Shown here piece after piece: positions 27,854-37,501 of a stretch of 64,000 bases of DNA (its first letter is position 1; each line of letters opens with the position of its first letter). Origin of the DNA: Rhizomicrobium sp. (GTDB lineage: Bacteria; Pseudomonadota; Alphaproteobacteria; Micropepsales; Micropepsaceae); contig JBBCGJ010000001.1 in assembly GCA_037200985.1 (NCBI GenBank), positions 3,634,756 through 3,698,755 on the forward strand, in the 5' to 3' direction. Position numbers and translations under genes: made by a program. Below the pieces are notes generated by a model. That model saw nothing but the letters and a program-made list of their open reading frames with translations, ran no database searches and was not told the DNA's origin.

Positions 27854-28061
27854 GTATGGCGCGCTCGATGCGTTCGGCGAGCCAGCGCGCTGCCATATCG
27901 CCCTCGTAGCGCAGCTGGCGCGCCGCCGAGAGCGCCGCGCCGGGCGTCGGATCGGCAAGTTCGCGCAAATTCCAGAGACACAGGCCGCGATAAAGCCGGA
28001 ACGCCTCTTGATAGAGGACCTTCCAGTCTTCCGCGGCGGCTAAATGCGCGTCCTGTTTCAT
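27843..28061 (-). CDS. Small protein paired with the nucleotidyltransferase gene
   Basis: A 72-residue soluble protein with EAFRLYRGLCLWNLRELADP and GDMAARWLAERIERA, apparently all helical. The ATG overlaps the stop of the Gfo/Idh gene (ATGA), and its own stop lies inside the start of the decayed nucleotidyltransferase. I recall similar small ORFs directly upstream of such nucleotidyltransferases, suggesting a conserved pair. A partner or antitoxin role is only inference. Confidence 0.6.
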   Translation of the reverse strand: MKQDAHLAAAEDWKVLYQEAFRLYRGLCLWNLRELADPTPGAALSAARQLRYEGDMAARWLAERIERAIHAA

Positions 28062-29233
28062 GCCTCTTTTATAGCATGATTTCGCGCCGCGTCGTAGCCG
28101 GCCCAGAGCGGCGCGCAGTCGACGATGCGGCGCTCGGCCATCGCGCGGTCGATGGCCATGACCGTCAGGCCCGCTTCCATCGATTCATAGGGCGTCACGG
28201 GAAACGTCGCCCCGGTCTCGAGCGTCGCCAGAAGGTCCTTCGCCATCGCCTGGTCGGCGCCGTTGTGGTTGTCGTCGGTGCGGTTGGCATAGTCGATGCG
28301 CTCGGGTTTGCCCTTGTCCATCGCGCGGCGCACCATCAGCTTGTTGCGCACCAGATCGGCCAGCAGCGTGCCCTCGGTGCCCGCGATGTACCAGCGCCGC
28401 TCGCCCAGGCTGACATGGCTGTTGGAATGGAAGGAGAGCTGGAAGCCGCTCTCATACTCGACGATCGCCGTCTGGTGATCGGTCACGTCCATGTCGGAAT
28501 GGAACGCGTCGTTGGCGCCCGCCCAGCCGGCATCGCGCATCGCATAGGCGGGCGAGCCGTCGGAATAGGTCCGCGGGGCGTTCTCGCGATCGGAGCGAAA
28601 GATTTTCCTGCCGCCGAAGCTCGCGACGCGCGCCGGCCGCGCCCGCGCCAGCCGGCCGAAGATATCGAAATCGTGGCACACCTTGTCGAGGTAATAGGAG
28701 CCGCCCCATTCCTGTTTGCGCCGCCAGTTGCGCGCCAGATAGCCGCCATGCTCCGGCGGCAGGTGTTCGGTCGCGTCCATCGAGACGAGCTCGCCGATCT
28801 CGCCGGAATCGACGCGCGCGACGGTCTCGCGCACGATCGGCATGGAGCGCATGACGAGGCCGATGAACAGCGGCGGCGTGCTCTTGTCAGCGAGGTGCCG
28901 CGCCAGCGCGAAGGTTTCCTCTTCCGTGCGCACGATCGGCTTTTCGGCGAAGATGGGATAGCCCGCCTCGAACGCCGCCAGCAGATGCTCGTAATGCAGG
29001 TGATTGGGCGAGCCGATCATGACGAGATCGAACGGCCCGTCCTTCAGCAGCGCGGCCGTGCTCGCATAGGCGTTGCCCGGCGCGATGTCGCGCTCCGCCA
29101 GGATCGGCAAGCCGACCGGCCGGGGGTCGGCATAGCCCGCGACATCCAGTTTCCAGCCGACCTCTTCCATGGCGCGCAGCACATGCGCGATCCGCTGGCC
29201 CAGACCGATGACGCCGACGCGATAGGTTCTCAT
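28058..29233 (-). CDS. Gfo/Idh/MocA family oxidoreductase
   Basis: A 391-residue NAD(P)-dependent oxidoreductase. The N-terminal Rossmann fold reads RVGVIGLGQRIAHVLR. GSPNHLHYEHLLAAFEAGYP and the hallmark EKPIV follow. The C-terminal sheet domain holds GGSYYLDKVCHDFDIFGRL with the probable catalytic Lys/His/Asp set. Sugar or inositol derivatives are the usual substrates, but none can be chosen here. It is the first gene of a unit with the small ORF and the decayed nucleotidyltransferase. Confidence 0.87.
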   Translation of the reverse strand: MRTYRVGVIGLGQRIAHVLRAMEEVGWKLDVAGYADPRPVGLPILAERDIAPGNAYASTAALLKDGPFDLVMIGSPNHLHYEHLLAAFEAGYPIFAEKPIVRTEEETFALARHLADKSTPPLFIGLVMRSMPIVRETVARVDSGEIGELVSMDATEHLPPEHGGYLARNWRRKQEWGGSYYLDKVCHDFDIFGRLARARPARVASFGGRKIFRSDRENAPRTYSDGSPAYAMRDAGWAGANDAFHSDMDVTDHQTAIVEYESGFQLSFHSNSHVSLGERRWYIAGTEGTLLADLVRNKLMVRRAMDKGKPERIDYANRTDDNHNGADQAMAKDLLATLETGATFPVTPYESMEAGLTVMAIDRAMAERRIVDCAPLWAGYDAARNHAIKEA

Positions 29234-29331
29234 GGCGTCGAGGCTAGCGGCAGAATCACCCGGAAGGAAGATCGGGGATTGGCGTTCCTGCCCGGCCGGG
29301 TCAGGATCGCAAATGCGTCCGGAGTTCGTTC

Positions 29332-30855
29332 ATGCTTGCTCTCTATACCGATGTGTTGAGCGTCGCGGCCGGCGACGGCTTCGTCATCCATGCCAGCGCC
29401 GATGCCGGCCCCTGCCGTCTGGAGATCGCGCGTGTCGGCGCCGTTCGAGACATCATGCTCGTCCGCGAAGGCATCGCCATCGGCAGCCATCCCGTTCCGG
29501 GCGACGCGGACCAAAAGGGCTGCCGCTGGCCGCCTCTGCTGCGTGTCGAAACCGGCGCCGATTGGCGATCCGGCTATTACGACATCCTACTGACTCAAGG
29601 CGCGGAGGAGGCACACCACTTCGTCTGCGTGCGCGCGGGCGCGGACACGGCGCGCATGGTTCTGGTCCTCGCGACCAACACGCTGCACGCCTACAATTAT
29701 TGGGGCGGCGCCTCGGCCTATTGCCATGTCGAATCCCTGATGCGGCGGGAAAAGTCGCTGGCCGAGGCGATGGAAGGCGCGATCGGCGTGCTCTCGACCC
29801 AGCGCCCCTTCCCGCCGCTGCTTCTGGCCCCGCCGCCGGACATGCCGCGCCTCGTCAATCTGCGCCCGCGCGGCTTTCAGGAACGGACCTGGGCAAGCGC
29901 CGATCCCGGCTGGTCGCGGGCGCATCGCCAGTCGCCCTATGACGGCTCGGCCGGCTATCTCAACAAATGGGAGCACGCCTTCGTGCGCTGGGCGGAGGGC
30001 GAGGAGAATTTCGCCTTCGACTATCTCACCGACCACGATCTCGACCGCGATCCGGCGGCGCTGGACGGCTATGACGTCGCGGTGCTCGTCGGGCACAGCG
30101 AGTACTGGTCCGGTGCCGAACGCGCCGCGTTCGAGGCATTCGTCGATCGCGGCGGAAGGCTCGCGATCTTCTCCGGCAACACGGCGTTCTGGAAGGTGCG
30201 CTGGGAGGACGAGGGCAGGACGCTGGTCTGCCGCAAATGGAAGGGCGAAGGCGAAGCCGTCGCGGATGCCGACAAGACCCATCTGTGGTCGCATCCGATG
30301 TTCGGCGCGCCGGAAGCGGCGATCACCGGTCTCAGCTTCCTCTATGGCGGCTATCACCGCCTCGGCCTTTGCGCGGCACGCGGCCAGGGCGGCTACACGA
30401 TCTATCGCGACGGCCATTGGGCGCTGAAGGGGACCGACCTCTTCTACGGCGACGTGATCGGCGCGGACGTGCCCCTGATCGGCTATGAAAACGACGGCTG
30501 CCCGATCCGCTTCGGCGCCGACGGCCTGCCGGCGCCCGACGGCGGCGCCGGCGTGCCCGACGCTCTGGAGATCGTGGCCTTCGTGCCCGCCGTGTTCGCG
30601 GAGAGTCCGGACAATCCCTATCGCCCCCTGATCCCGCCGGAGCAGATGGACGTCGTCGCGCGCATCGCCTATGGCGACGCGAGCCTGGCAATGCAGGCGC
30701 GGGTGTCGCGCGGCCATGCGGTGATGGCTTCGTTCAAGCGCGGCGAGGGCGAGGTGTTCAACGCCGGCACGACCGAATGGGCGTACGGCCTGGCCGCGCG
30801 CGACCCCTTCGTCACGCGCATCGCCCGCAACGTCCTGGAACGGTTTCTGGGTTAG
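29332..30855 (+). CDS. N,N-dimethylformamidase beta-subunit-like protein
   Basis: A 507-residue protein resembling the large subunit of N,N-dimethylformamidase (PF20254). Typical stretches are LATNTLHAYNYWGGASAY, LTDHDLDRDPAALDGYDVAVLVGHSEYWS, RLAIFSGNTAFWKVRW and FNAGTTEWAYGL. In the known enzyme a mononuclear iron is held by two Tyr and one Glu; Tyr in AYNYW and Glu/Tyr in GHSEYW are candidates. No small-subunit gene is next to it and the N-terminus differs. It may act on another amide or form a one-subunit enzyme. Confidence 0.75.
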   Translation: MLALYTDVLSVAAGDGFVIHASADAGPCRLEIARVGAVRDIMLVREGIAIGSHPVPGDADQKGCRWPPLLRVETGADWRSGYYDILLTQGAEEAHHFVCVRAGADTARMVLVLATNTLHAYNYWGGASAYCHVESLMRREKSLAEAMEGAIGVLSTQRPFPPLLLAPPPDMPRLVNLRPRGFQERTWASADPGWSRAHRQSPYDGSAGYLNKWEHAFVRWAEGEENFAFDYLTDHDLDRDPAALDGYDVAVLVGHSEYWSGAERAAFEAFVDRGGRLAIFSGNTAFWKVRWEDEGRTLVCRKWKGEGEAVADADKTHLWSHPMFGAPEAAITGLSFLYGGYHRLGLCAARGQGGYTIYRDGHWALKGTDLFYGDVIGADVPLIGYENDGCPIRFGADGLPAPDGGAGVPDALEIVAFVPAVFAESPDNPYRPLIPPEQMDVVARIAYGDASLAMQARVSRGHAVMASFKRGEGEVFNAGTTEWAYGLAARDPFVTRIARNVLERFLG

Positions 30856-31731
30856 CTACCGCGTCGGGACCGGATGGTCGCCGCGATAGTCGTAGAAGCC
30901 GCGGCCGGTCTTCTGCCCCAGCCAGCCGGCCTCGACATATTTCACCAGCAGCGGACAGGGGCGGTATTTCGAATCCGCCAGGCCCTCATACAGCACCTGC
31001 ATGATCGACAGGCAGGTATCGAGCCCGATGAAATCTGCGAGTTGCAGCGGGCCCATCGGATGGTTGGCGCCCAGCCGCATCGCGGTGTCGATCGCCTCGA
31101 CGTTCCCGACGCCCTCGTACAGCGTATAGACCGCCTCGTTGATCATCGGCTGCAGGATGCGGTTGACGATGAAGGCCGGGAAGTCCTCGGCATAGGCCGC
31201 CGTCTTGCCGACCCGCCGCACGATCTCCAGCGCCGCCTGGAAGGTCGGATCGTCGGTCGCGATGCCGCGGATGACTTCCACGAGCTGCATCATCGGCACG
31301 GGGTTCATGAAATGGATGCCGATGAAGCGCTCCGGCCGGTCGGTCGCGGTCGCGAGCCGGGTGACGGAAATCGACGAGGTGTTGGTCGCGATCAGCGCCT
31401 TGTCGTTCAGGCGCGGCGTCAGGTCCTGGAAGATCTTCTTCTTGACCGCTTCGTCCTCGGTCGCCGCCTCGATGACGAGGTCGCGGTCCTTCAGGTCGTC
31501 CAGCGCGGTGGTCGTGCGGATGCGTTTCAGCGCCGGCTCGATCTGGTCTTCCTTGATCAGGCCGCGCGCCGCCTGGCGGTGCATGTTCTTGGTGATGCGC
31601 TCCAGCGCCTTGCCGAGCTGGTCCTTGTTGACGTCGTCGAGCACCACGTCGTAACCGGCCAGCGACAGGACATGGGCGATGCCGTTGCCCATCTGGCCCG
31701 CGCCGATAACGCCGATGCGTTCAATAACCAT
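30856..31731 (-). CDS. 3-hydroxybutyryl-CoA dehydrogenase
   Basis: A 291-residue 3-hydroxyacyl-CoA dehydrogenase. The NAD site is [13 protein letters not shown] at about residues 7-19. The catalytic His and neighbouring loop are in [15 protein letters not shown], and [17 protein letters not shown] is the dimer/substrate region. The length fits the short FadB-like (Hbd/PhaB-alternative) enzymes for C4-CoA conversion. It follows etfA by 20 bases, so reducing equivalents from acyl-CoA oxidation are handled in one operon. Its stop abuts the convergent dimethylformamidase-like gene. Confidence 0.92.
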   Translation of the reverse strand: MVIERIGVIGAGQMGNGIAHVLSLAGYDVVLDDVNKDQLGKALERITKNMHRQAARGLIKEDQIEPALKRIRTTTALDDLKDRDLVIEAATEDEAVKKKIFQDLTPRLNDKALIATNTSSISVTRLATATDRPERFIGIHFMNPVPMMQLVEVIRGIATDDPTFQAALEIVRRVGKTAAYAEDFPAFIVNRILQPMINEAVYTLYEGVGNVEAIDTAMRLGANHPMGPLQLADFIGLDTCLSIMQVLYEGLADSKYRPCPLLVKYVEAGWLGQKTGRGFYDYRGDHPVPTR

Positions 31732-31751
31732 GTGCTTCTGTCCTCGTTGGC

Positions 31752-32693
31752 CTAGTAGCCAAGCTTGGTGAGCTCTTCGTCCATTTCGGGGATTGCCTTG
31801 AACAGGTCCGCGACGAGGCCGTAATCGGCGACCTGGAAGATCGGCGCTTCCTCGTCCTTGTTGATGGCGGCGATGACCTTGGAGTCCTTCATGCCGGCGA
31901 GATGCTGGATCGCGCCCGAGATGCCGACCGCGATGTAAAGGTCCGGCGCCACGACCTTGCCGGTCTGTCCGACCTGGTAGTCGTTGGGCACGAAGCCGGC
32001 ATCGACCGCGGCGCGGCTGGCGCCGACCGCGGCGTGCAGCTTGTCGGCGATCTTGTCGAGCAGGTGGAAATTGTCGCCCGACTGCATGCCGCGCCCGCCC
32101 GAGATCACGATCTTGGCCGAGGTCAGTTCGGGGCGTTCCGACTTGGACAGCTCCTCGCCGACGAATTTCGACAGGCCCGGATCGGCGGCCGCGCCGATCT
32201 TCTCGACCGCAGCCGAACCGCCCTCGCCCACGACCTTGAAGGTGGTGGTGCGTACGGTGATGACCTTCTTGCCGGCGCCGGCCTGCACGGTGGCGATGGC
32301 GTTGCCGGCATAGATCGGGCGCTCGAACGTGTCCGGGCTGACGACTTTGATGATCTCGCTGATCTGCGCGACGTCGAGCTTGGCGGCGACGCGCGGCAGG
32401 TAGTTCTTGCCATTGGTCGTGGCGGGCGCGAGGATCGCATCGTACTTGTCGGCGAGGGAGAGGATCAGCGTCTCCATCGTCTCGGCGACCATCTTGGCAT
32501 AGAGCGGATCGTCGGCGAGGATCACCGTCTCCACGCCCGCGAGCTTGGCGGCCGCTTCGGCCACGCCCGCCGCGTCGGAGCCGGCGACCAGCACATGCAC
32601 CGGCGCGCCGAGCTGTGCCGCGGCGTTCACGACCTTGGCGGTCGCTTCCTTGAGGGATTTGTTGTCGTGTTCGGCGATCACGAGAGAGGTCAT
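31752..32693 (-). CDS. etfA: Electron transfer flavoprotein alpha subunit
   Basis: A 313-residue FAD-binding ETF subunit. The C-terminal FAD domain carries [42 protein letters not shown] and [16 protein letters not shown], all standard. It passes electrons from acyl-CoA dehydrogenases to ETF-quinone oxidoreductase. It lies 2 bases after etfB and is followed by a hydroxyacyl-CoA dehydrogenase. Confidence 0.97.
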   Translation of the reverse strand: MTSLVIAEHDNKSLKEATAKVVNAAAQLGAPVHVLVAGSDAAGVAEAAAKLAGVETVILADDPLYAKMVAETMETLILSLADKYDAILAPATTNGKNYLPRVAAKLDVAQISEIIKVVSPDTFERPIYAGNAIATVQAGAGKKVITVRTTTFKVVGEGGSAAVEKIGAAADPGLSKFVGEELSKSERPELTSAKIVISGGRGMQSGDNFHLLDKIADKLHAAVGASRAAVDAGFVPNDYQVGQTGKVVAPDLYIAVGISGAIQHLAGMKDSKVIAAINKDEEAPIFQVADYGLVADLFKAIPEMDEELTKLGY

Positions 32694-32695
32694 GG

Positions 32696-33445
32696 TCAGA
32701 TCACTCCCGCTTCGTTCTTGAGCTTGTCGAGCAGCTCGGCGACGGTCTTCACCTTGATGCCGGCCTGGCGCTTGGGCGGCTCGGTGACCTTCAGCACCTT
32801 CAGCTTCGGCGCGATGTCGACGCCGTAATCGGCCGGCGACTTCTCCTCGATCGGCTTCTTCTTCGCCTTCATGATGTTGGGCAGCGAGGCGTAGCGCGGC
32901 TCGTTGAGGCGCAGGTCGACGGTCATCACCGCCGGCAGCTTGACCTCCACGGTCTGAAGGCCGCCGTCGATCTCGCGTTCGATCTTGGCGCTCTCGGCGT
33001 CCAGTTCGAGTTTATGGGCGAAGGTGCCCTGGGCCCAGCCCAGGAGCGCCGCCAGCATCTGGCCGGTCTGGTTGCTGTCGTCGTCGATTGCCTGCTTGCC
33101 CGTGATGACCAGCGAAGGCTTCTCGATCTCGCAGATCGCTTTCAGGATTTTGGCGACCGCCAGCGGCTCGACCTCCTGGTCGGTCTTCACCAGAATCCCG
33201 CGGTCGGCGCCCATGGCGAGCGCGGTGCGGATGGTCTCGGAGGCCTGCTGCGGCCCGATGGAAACGGCGATGACTTCCGTCGCCTTGCCCTTTTCCTTCA
33301 GGCGCACCGCTTCTTCGACGCAGATCTCGTCGAACGGGTTCATGGACATTTTGACGTTGGCGAGGTCCACGCCGGACTGGTCCGCCTTCACGCGAACCTT
33401 GACGTTGTAGTCGATCACCCGCTTGACGGGCACCAGCACTTTCAT
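32696..33445 (-). CDS. etfB: Electron transfer flavoprotein beta subunit
   Basis: A 249-residue AMP-binding ETF subunit. It has [19 protein letters not shown] at the start, [19 protein letters not shown], and [19 protein letters not shown] for the AMP site. The later [20 protein letters not shown] contains the recognition loop ([18 protein letters not shown]), whose Leu anchors partner dehydrogenases. It heads the etfB-etfA-hbd unit behind a strong promoter. Confidence 0.97.
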   Translation of the reverse strand: MKVLVPVKRVIDYNVKVRVKADQSGVDLANVKMSMNPFDEICVEEAVRLKEKGKATEVIAVSIGPQQASETIRTALAMGADRGILVKTDQEVEPLAVAKILKAICEIEKPSLVITGKQAIDDDSNQTGQMLAALLGWAQGTFAHKLELDAESAKIEREIDGGLQTVEVKLPAVMTVDLRLNEPRYASLPNIMKAKKKPIEEKSPADYGVDIAPKLKVLKVTEPPKRQAGIKVKTVAELLDKLKNEAGVI

Positions 33446-33543
33446 GAGTTCGAAAATCCCTGAACGGTGGCGGTTGGTTTAGCTCTTAGGCGCGAGGCAT
33501 GCGCCGCGATTTTTGGGTCCCGCCCCTCTTTTTGCGGCGCAAA

Positions 33544-33572
33544 AACTAGGACCGGCGCCATCCCTGTGTCAA
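33544..33572 (-). promoter_or_regulatory. Promoter for etfB-etfA-hbd
   Basis: On the minus strand TTGACA (33572-33567) is followed by 17 bases and CTAGTT (33549-33544). The predicted start near 33538 gives a leader of about 90 bases before the etfB ATG. The leader includes a TTTTTGCGCCGCAAAAA palindrome (around 33529-33545), which could form a hairpin at the mRNA start or an operator. Confidence 0.6.
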
Positions 33573-33706
33573 CGAACCGTCATTCCGGTTTCTTTGGGGA
33601 AACAAGGGCAGGCAATCCCTCGGATTAATTGGTTGCAGCGCAGCATTTTGTGCCAAGCCGCGTCATTCCGCCGCATAAGCGGCGAACCTTCCCGGAACCG
33701 GAGGCG

Positions 33707-34069
33707 TCATTTGAGCGTGCCCAGATAGGCGACGACGTCCGCCACTTGCGCCGGATTGGAGATCCCGCCGAACACCATGCGGGTGCCGGGCACGAGCTTG
33801 GCCGGGCTGGCGATCCAGGCCGTCAGCTTGGCGTCGGTCCAGGTGATGCCGGCGCCGCGCAGCGCGGAGGAATAGCTGAAATTCGGCAGCGACGCCGCTT
33901 TGCGACCGACCACGCCGAACAGGTTCGGCCCCAGCCCGTTGCCGCCGCCCTTCGCCACGGTGTGGCAGATGGCGCATCGCCCGAAGATCGCCTTGCCGTT
34001 ATCGGCATCGGCGGCCACGGCCGGAGAGGTGGCAACCAACAGGGCGGCGAACAACAACTCTTTGCGCAT
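33707..34069 (-). CDS. Class I cytochrome c
   Basis: A 120-residue periplasmic cytochrome with a cleavable signal (probable cut after VAA near residue 20). The heme motif is C32-AI-C35-H36. The glycine-rich GPNLFGVVGRKAAS is characteristic of the c2/c550 class, and the axial Met is M98 in GTRMVFGG. It is a soluble electron carrier. It is monocistronic, downstream of a dispersed repeat. Confidence 0.93.
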   Translation of the reverse strand: MRKELLFAALLVATSPAVAADADNGKAIFGRCAICHTVAKGGGNGLGPNLFGVVGRKAASLPNFSYSSALRGAGITWTDAKLTAWIASPAKLVPGTRMVFGGISNPAQVADVVAYLGTLK

Positions 34070-34175
34070 TGCGATCTCCCAATCACCGGCTCGATCCTAA
34101 CAGAGGGACCGTGAACTGAAATAGCCCGCTGTACCGATCGCGGTTTGGAGCATGATCGCGCTTTGCAGAAGCAAT

Positions 34176-34245
34176 ACTGTCATGCCCGCGAAGGCGGGCA
34201 TCCAGGGCCGTCTGCACCGATTCCCGCTTTCGCGGGAATGACAGT
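34176..34245. repeat. Composite palindromic intergenic repeat, copy 2
   Basis: A 70-base element bounded by inverted ACTGTCAT (34176-34183) and ATGACAGT (34238-34245). Inside are two hairpins, GCCCGC...GCGGGC and ATTCCCGC...GCGGGAAT. The first hairpin type and the ACTGTCAT end match the element at 1561-1640. It sits in the divergent spacer between the cytochrome gene and the efflux gene. Confidence 0.75.
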
Positions 34246-34289
34246 CGGGAATTGGCTTGGTCGATGGCAACCCGGCGCTAGGAAGAAAA

Positions 34290-35492
34290 ATGTCTGTCGC
34301 CCAATCGCCGCCCACCGGCGCGCGCCGCGCCGAGCTGATCGTCATCCTCGGCGCGCTGACCGCCTTCGCGCCGCTCTCGACCGACATGTACCTGCCGGCG
34401 CTGCCCTCGATCGCGCGCGACTTCGGCGCCTCGATTGGCGATGTCGAACGCACGCTGGCATCCTTCTTCTTGGGCTTCGCGCTCGGCCAGGCGCTGTTCG
34501 GCCCGCTTGCCGACCGCTTCGGGCGCAAGGCGCCGCTCATCGCCGGCCTGGCGGTCTATGTCGTCGCCTGCCTCCTGGGCGCGGCCTCCTTCGGGGTGCC
34601 GCTCCTCACCGGCCTGCGCTTCGTCCAGGCGGTCAGCGCCTGCGCCGGCGCGGTCATCGCGCGCGCCTGCGTGCGCGACCTGTTCGCGGCGGCCGAAGTG
34701 CCGCGCATCTTCTCGGTGATGATGACGGTGATGGGGCTGGCGCCGCTGCTCGCGCCCCTCGTCGGCGGCTATCTGCTCCTGCTGTTCGGCTGGCGCGCGA
34801 TCTTCCTGACCCAGGCCGCGCTGGGGCTGCTCGGTCTTCTCGCCGTCCTGCTGCGCCTGCCGGAAAGCCATGCCGGGCCGCGCCGCGACCTGCATCTGGG
34901 GACGATCTTCCTCGATTACGGGCGCATCGTGACCGACCGCCGCTTCATCGGCTATGTGCTCGGCGCGGCGACCTCGGCCGGCGGCCTGTTCGCCTATATC
35001 ACCGCCAGCCCGCACGTCTTCATCGATCTGTTCCACGTGCCGGCGCAGCATTTCGGCTGGTTCTTCGGCGCCAACGCCATCGCCCTCATCACCGGCTCGC
35101 ACGTCTCCGGGCGGCTGCTGAAGACGCGGCGGGCGGAGCAGGTTTTGATCGTCGCCCAGCTCGGCCAGGCCGGCGCCGGCGTCCTGCTCATGACCTTCGC
35201 GACCACGGGCATCGGCGGGATCTGGGGCATCGCCTTCGGCCTGATGCTCTATGTCGGGCTCAACGGCGCGGTGATGCCGACGGCAAGCGGCGTCGCCATG
35301 CGGCCCTTCAGCCTGAACGCCGGCATGGCCTCGGCCCTGCTCGGCACCTTCCAGTTCGGCATGGCGGCGCTGGCCTCGGTCGTGGTCGGCGCGCTGCCGC
35401 AGACCAGCGCCCTGACCATGGCGGCGGCGATCGCCGCCTGCGGCATCGGCGGGCTGGCGTTCAACCTGCTGCTCAGTCCCAAAGCGGCTTAG
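34290..35492 (+). CDS. Bcr/CflA-type multidrug efflux MFS transporter
   Basis: A 400-residue, 12-helix drug:H+ antiporter. STDMYLPALPSIARDF in the first loop and LADRFGRKAPLIAGL (the MFS motif A) are typical of Bcr/CflA. RFVQAVSACAGAVIARACVRDL resembles the family's motif C region. Start ATG 34290 has GGAAG 4 to 9 bases upstream and is preferred over 34257. Substrates cannot be inferred. Its end overlaps the convergent PH-domain gene by 4 bases. Confidence 0.9.
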   Translation: MSVAQSPPTGARRAELIVILGALTAFAPLSTDMYLPALPSIARDFGASIGDVERTLASFFLGFALGQALFGPLADRFGRKAPLIAGLAVYVVACLLGAASFGVPLLTGLRFVQAVSACAGAVIARACVRDLFAAAEVPRIFSVMMTVMGLAPLLAPLVGGYLLLLFGWRAIFLTQAALGLLGLLAVLLRLPESHAGPRRDLHLGTIFLDYGRIVTDRRFIGYVLGAATSAGGLFAYITASPHVFIDLFHVPAQHFGWFFGANAIALITGSHVSGRLLKTRRAEQVLIVAQLGQAGAGVLLMTFATTGIGGIWGIAFGLMLYVGLNGAVMPTASGVAMRPFSLNAGMASALLGTFQFGMAALASVVVGALPQTSALTMAAAIAACGIGGLAFNLLLSPKAA

Positions 35493-35899
35493 TGCCCGGT
35501 GCCGGACTTCGCGGTCTCGATCGCGGCGCGGAAGGCGAGCGGATCGGCGATGCTGGGCAGGTCGACATGATCGACGCCGGTGCCCTCGATGCGCAGCGAG
35601 CCATAGCCCAGCATCCGGCCCCAGACGTTCTGCGTCACCCGCACGCCCTCGATGTTCGGCAGCGCCACCTCGAAGGTCTTGAGGCTGAACAGCCCCTCCT
35701 TCTCGACGAAGCGGTGTGTGGTGACGCCGATCTCGGTCGTCCATTTGCGCACCATCATGCTGATGAAGATCACGATGCCGATCAGGCACCAGCCGAGCAG
35801 GATCAGGGCGAGCCACGCTTTGAGGCTGTACCACCAGTGGAAATGCGCCCGCGCGACCAGGCGCTCGCCCTCGCCCAGCGTGTTGTCGATATAGGACAT
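35489..35899 (-). CDS. PH-domain (bPH_2) membrane protein
   Basis: A 136-residue protein with one or two membrane helices around residues 25-50 (WLALILLGWCLIGIVIFISMM). A bacterial PH-like domain follows, with ITTHR-type GVTTHRFVEKEGLFSL and VEGVRV-type NIEGVRVTQNVWGRMLGYGS. Such proteins are common in alphaproteobacteria and have no known function. It is monocistronic and divergent from an FAD oxidoreductase. Confidence 0.85.
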   Translation of the reverse strand: MSYIDNTLGEGERLVARAHFHWWYSLKAWLALILLGWCLIGIVIFISMMVRKWTTEIGVTTHRFVEKEGLFSLKTFEVALPNIEGVRVTQNVWGRMLGYGSLRIEGTGVDHVDLPSIADPLAFRAAIETAKSGTGH

Positions 35900-36037
35900 G
35901 GCCCGGCTCCCCGACTCGATACGCGATCCTAACGCGCGGACCGCCGGAAATGGAGCGGCCGGGCAGGCGTCGTATCATCGCGCCGCCCGCGGCCGCCTCA
36001 TTGGCCGCCGGCCTCGCTTTGCCGTATTTTGACCGGC

Positions 36038-37486
36038 ATGGCGCGGCGGGGACGACTGCACGGGACGGCATTCATCGCCTTTGCGCTCGCGGGCGTCGGC
36101 GCCCCGGCCGCTGCGCCGGCGATCGTCAATGACGTGACCGGACTTAATCCCATCGCGGTAGAGCGTATCGTCTCGCCCACCTCGGCACAGGAGATCGCAG
36201 GGCTCGTCCGCGCCCATCGCGGACCGGTCTGCATCGGCGGCGCGCGCCACAGCCAGGGCGGGCAGATCGCGACCGAGGGCTGCCTCTTCCTCGACATGCG
36301 CCGCATGGACAAAATCCTCGGACTCGATCCGAAGAACCGGCGGATCAGGGTCCAGGCCGGCGCGAGCTGGCGCCGGATCCAGGAAGCGATCGATCCGCAT
36401 CAACTGTCGCTGCGGATCATGCAGACCTATTCCAACTTCACGGTCGGCGGATCGCTCAGCGTCAACGCGCATGGCCGCTATGTCGGCGAAGGCGCGATCA
36501 TCCGCTCGGTGGAGGCCATCACCGTCGTCCTGGCCGACGGCACGATCGTCGCGGCGAGCCGCACGCAGCACCGCGATATCTTCGGCGCGGCGATCGGCGG
36601 TTATGGCGGCATCGGCGTCATCGTGGACGCGACGCTGGACCTCGTGCCCAACACGCATATCCGGCGGATGGTCCGGCGTGTGGCGGTGTCGCAATATCGG
36701 GACTATTTCCTCCGCAGCGTCGCCAATGCGCCAGGCGCCGTCTTCCACAACGCCGATCTCTATCCGCCCGACTACCGCACGCTTACCGCCGTCACCTGGC
36801 TGAAGACGGACCGTCCGCTGACCGTCGCCGACCGGCTGGCCCCTGTCGGCGCGCCGTCGTCGTTCGACCGGTTCCTGCTGGATTGGCTGTCGCGCGGTCC
36901 GCTCGGGAAAGAGATACGGGAATATGTCTACGACCCGGCTCAGTACAGCCGCGCCGGCGTCGAATGGCGCAACTATGAAGCGAGCTACGACGCGGCGAGT
37001 CTCGAACCGGCATCGCGGGCACAGTACACCTATGCGCTCGAGGAATATTTCGTGCCGGTCGCCCGGTTCGAAACCTTCGCGTCCGCCATGGCCAAGATCC
37101 TGACGGATGCCCACGCCAATGTGCTGAACGTCTCCATCCGACACGCAGGCGCCGACCGCGAATCGCTGCTGTCCTGGGCGCCGCAGGAGCGGTTCGCCTT
37201 CGTCCTGTATTTCGGCCAAGGCGTGAGCGCCGCCGAACGGGCGGATGTGCGGGGCTGGACGGCGCGGCTCATCGCGGAGGCGCTGCGCGAGGGCGGCACC
37301 TACTATCTGCCTTATCAGATCGTGGCGACGCGCGCGCAGTTTCTCAAGGCCTATCCGCGCGCGCCGGCGTTCTTCGCGCTGAAGGCGAAGCTCGATCCGG
37401 ACTGCAAATTCCGCAACGAGCTATGGGATCGCTACGACGACATGCCGGCATGCCGTTCGCCGGCCGCGCGCGCCGCACCCCGTTGA
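36038..37486 (+). CDS. Secreted FAD-binding oxidoreductase (VAO/PCMH type)
   Basis: A 482-residue protein with an N-terminal Sec-like signal (AFIAFALAGVGAPAAAPA). An FAD_binding_4 domain shows CIGGARHSQGGQIATEG with a possible flavin-linking His, QTYSNFTVGGSLSVNAHGR, and GAAIGGYGGIGVIVDATL. The C-terminal half resembles sugar-lactone oxidases (IVATRAQFLKAYPRAPAF). A signal peptide on a flavoprotein of this family is unusual and may mean Tat export, though no clear twin-Arg consensus beyond MARRGR is visible. The substrate is unknown. Confidence 0.78.
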   Translation: MARRGRLHGTAFIAFALAGVGAPAAAPAIVNDVTGLNPIAVERIVSPTSAQEIAGLVRAHRGPVCIGGARHSQGGQIATEGCLFLDMRRMDKILGLDPKNRRIRVQAGASWRRIQEAIDPHQLSLRIMQTYSNFTVGGSLSVNAHGRYVGEGAIIRSVEAITVVLADGTIVAASRTQHRDIFGAAIGGYGGIGVIVDATLDLVPNTHIRRMVRRVAVSQYRDYFLRSVANAPGAVFHNADLYPPDYRTLTAVTWLKTDRPLTVADRLAPVGAPSSFDRFLLDWLSRGPLGKEIREYVYDPAQYSRAGVEWRNYEASYDAASLEPASRAQYTYALEEYFVPVARFETFASAMAKILTDAHANVLNVSIRHAGADRESLLSWAPQERFAFVLYFGQGVSAAERADVRGWTARLIAEALREGGTYYLPYQIVATRAQFLKAYPRAPAFFALKAKLDPDCKFRNELWDRYDDMPACRSPAARAAPR

Positions 37487-37501
37487 AACCCTCCGCGAGG
37501 T

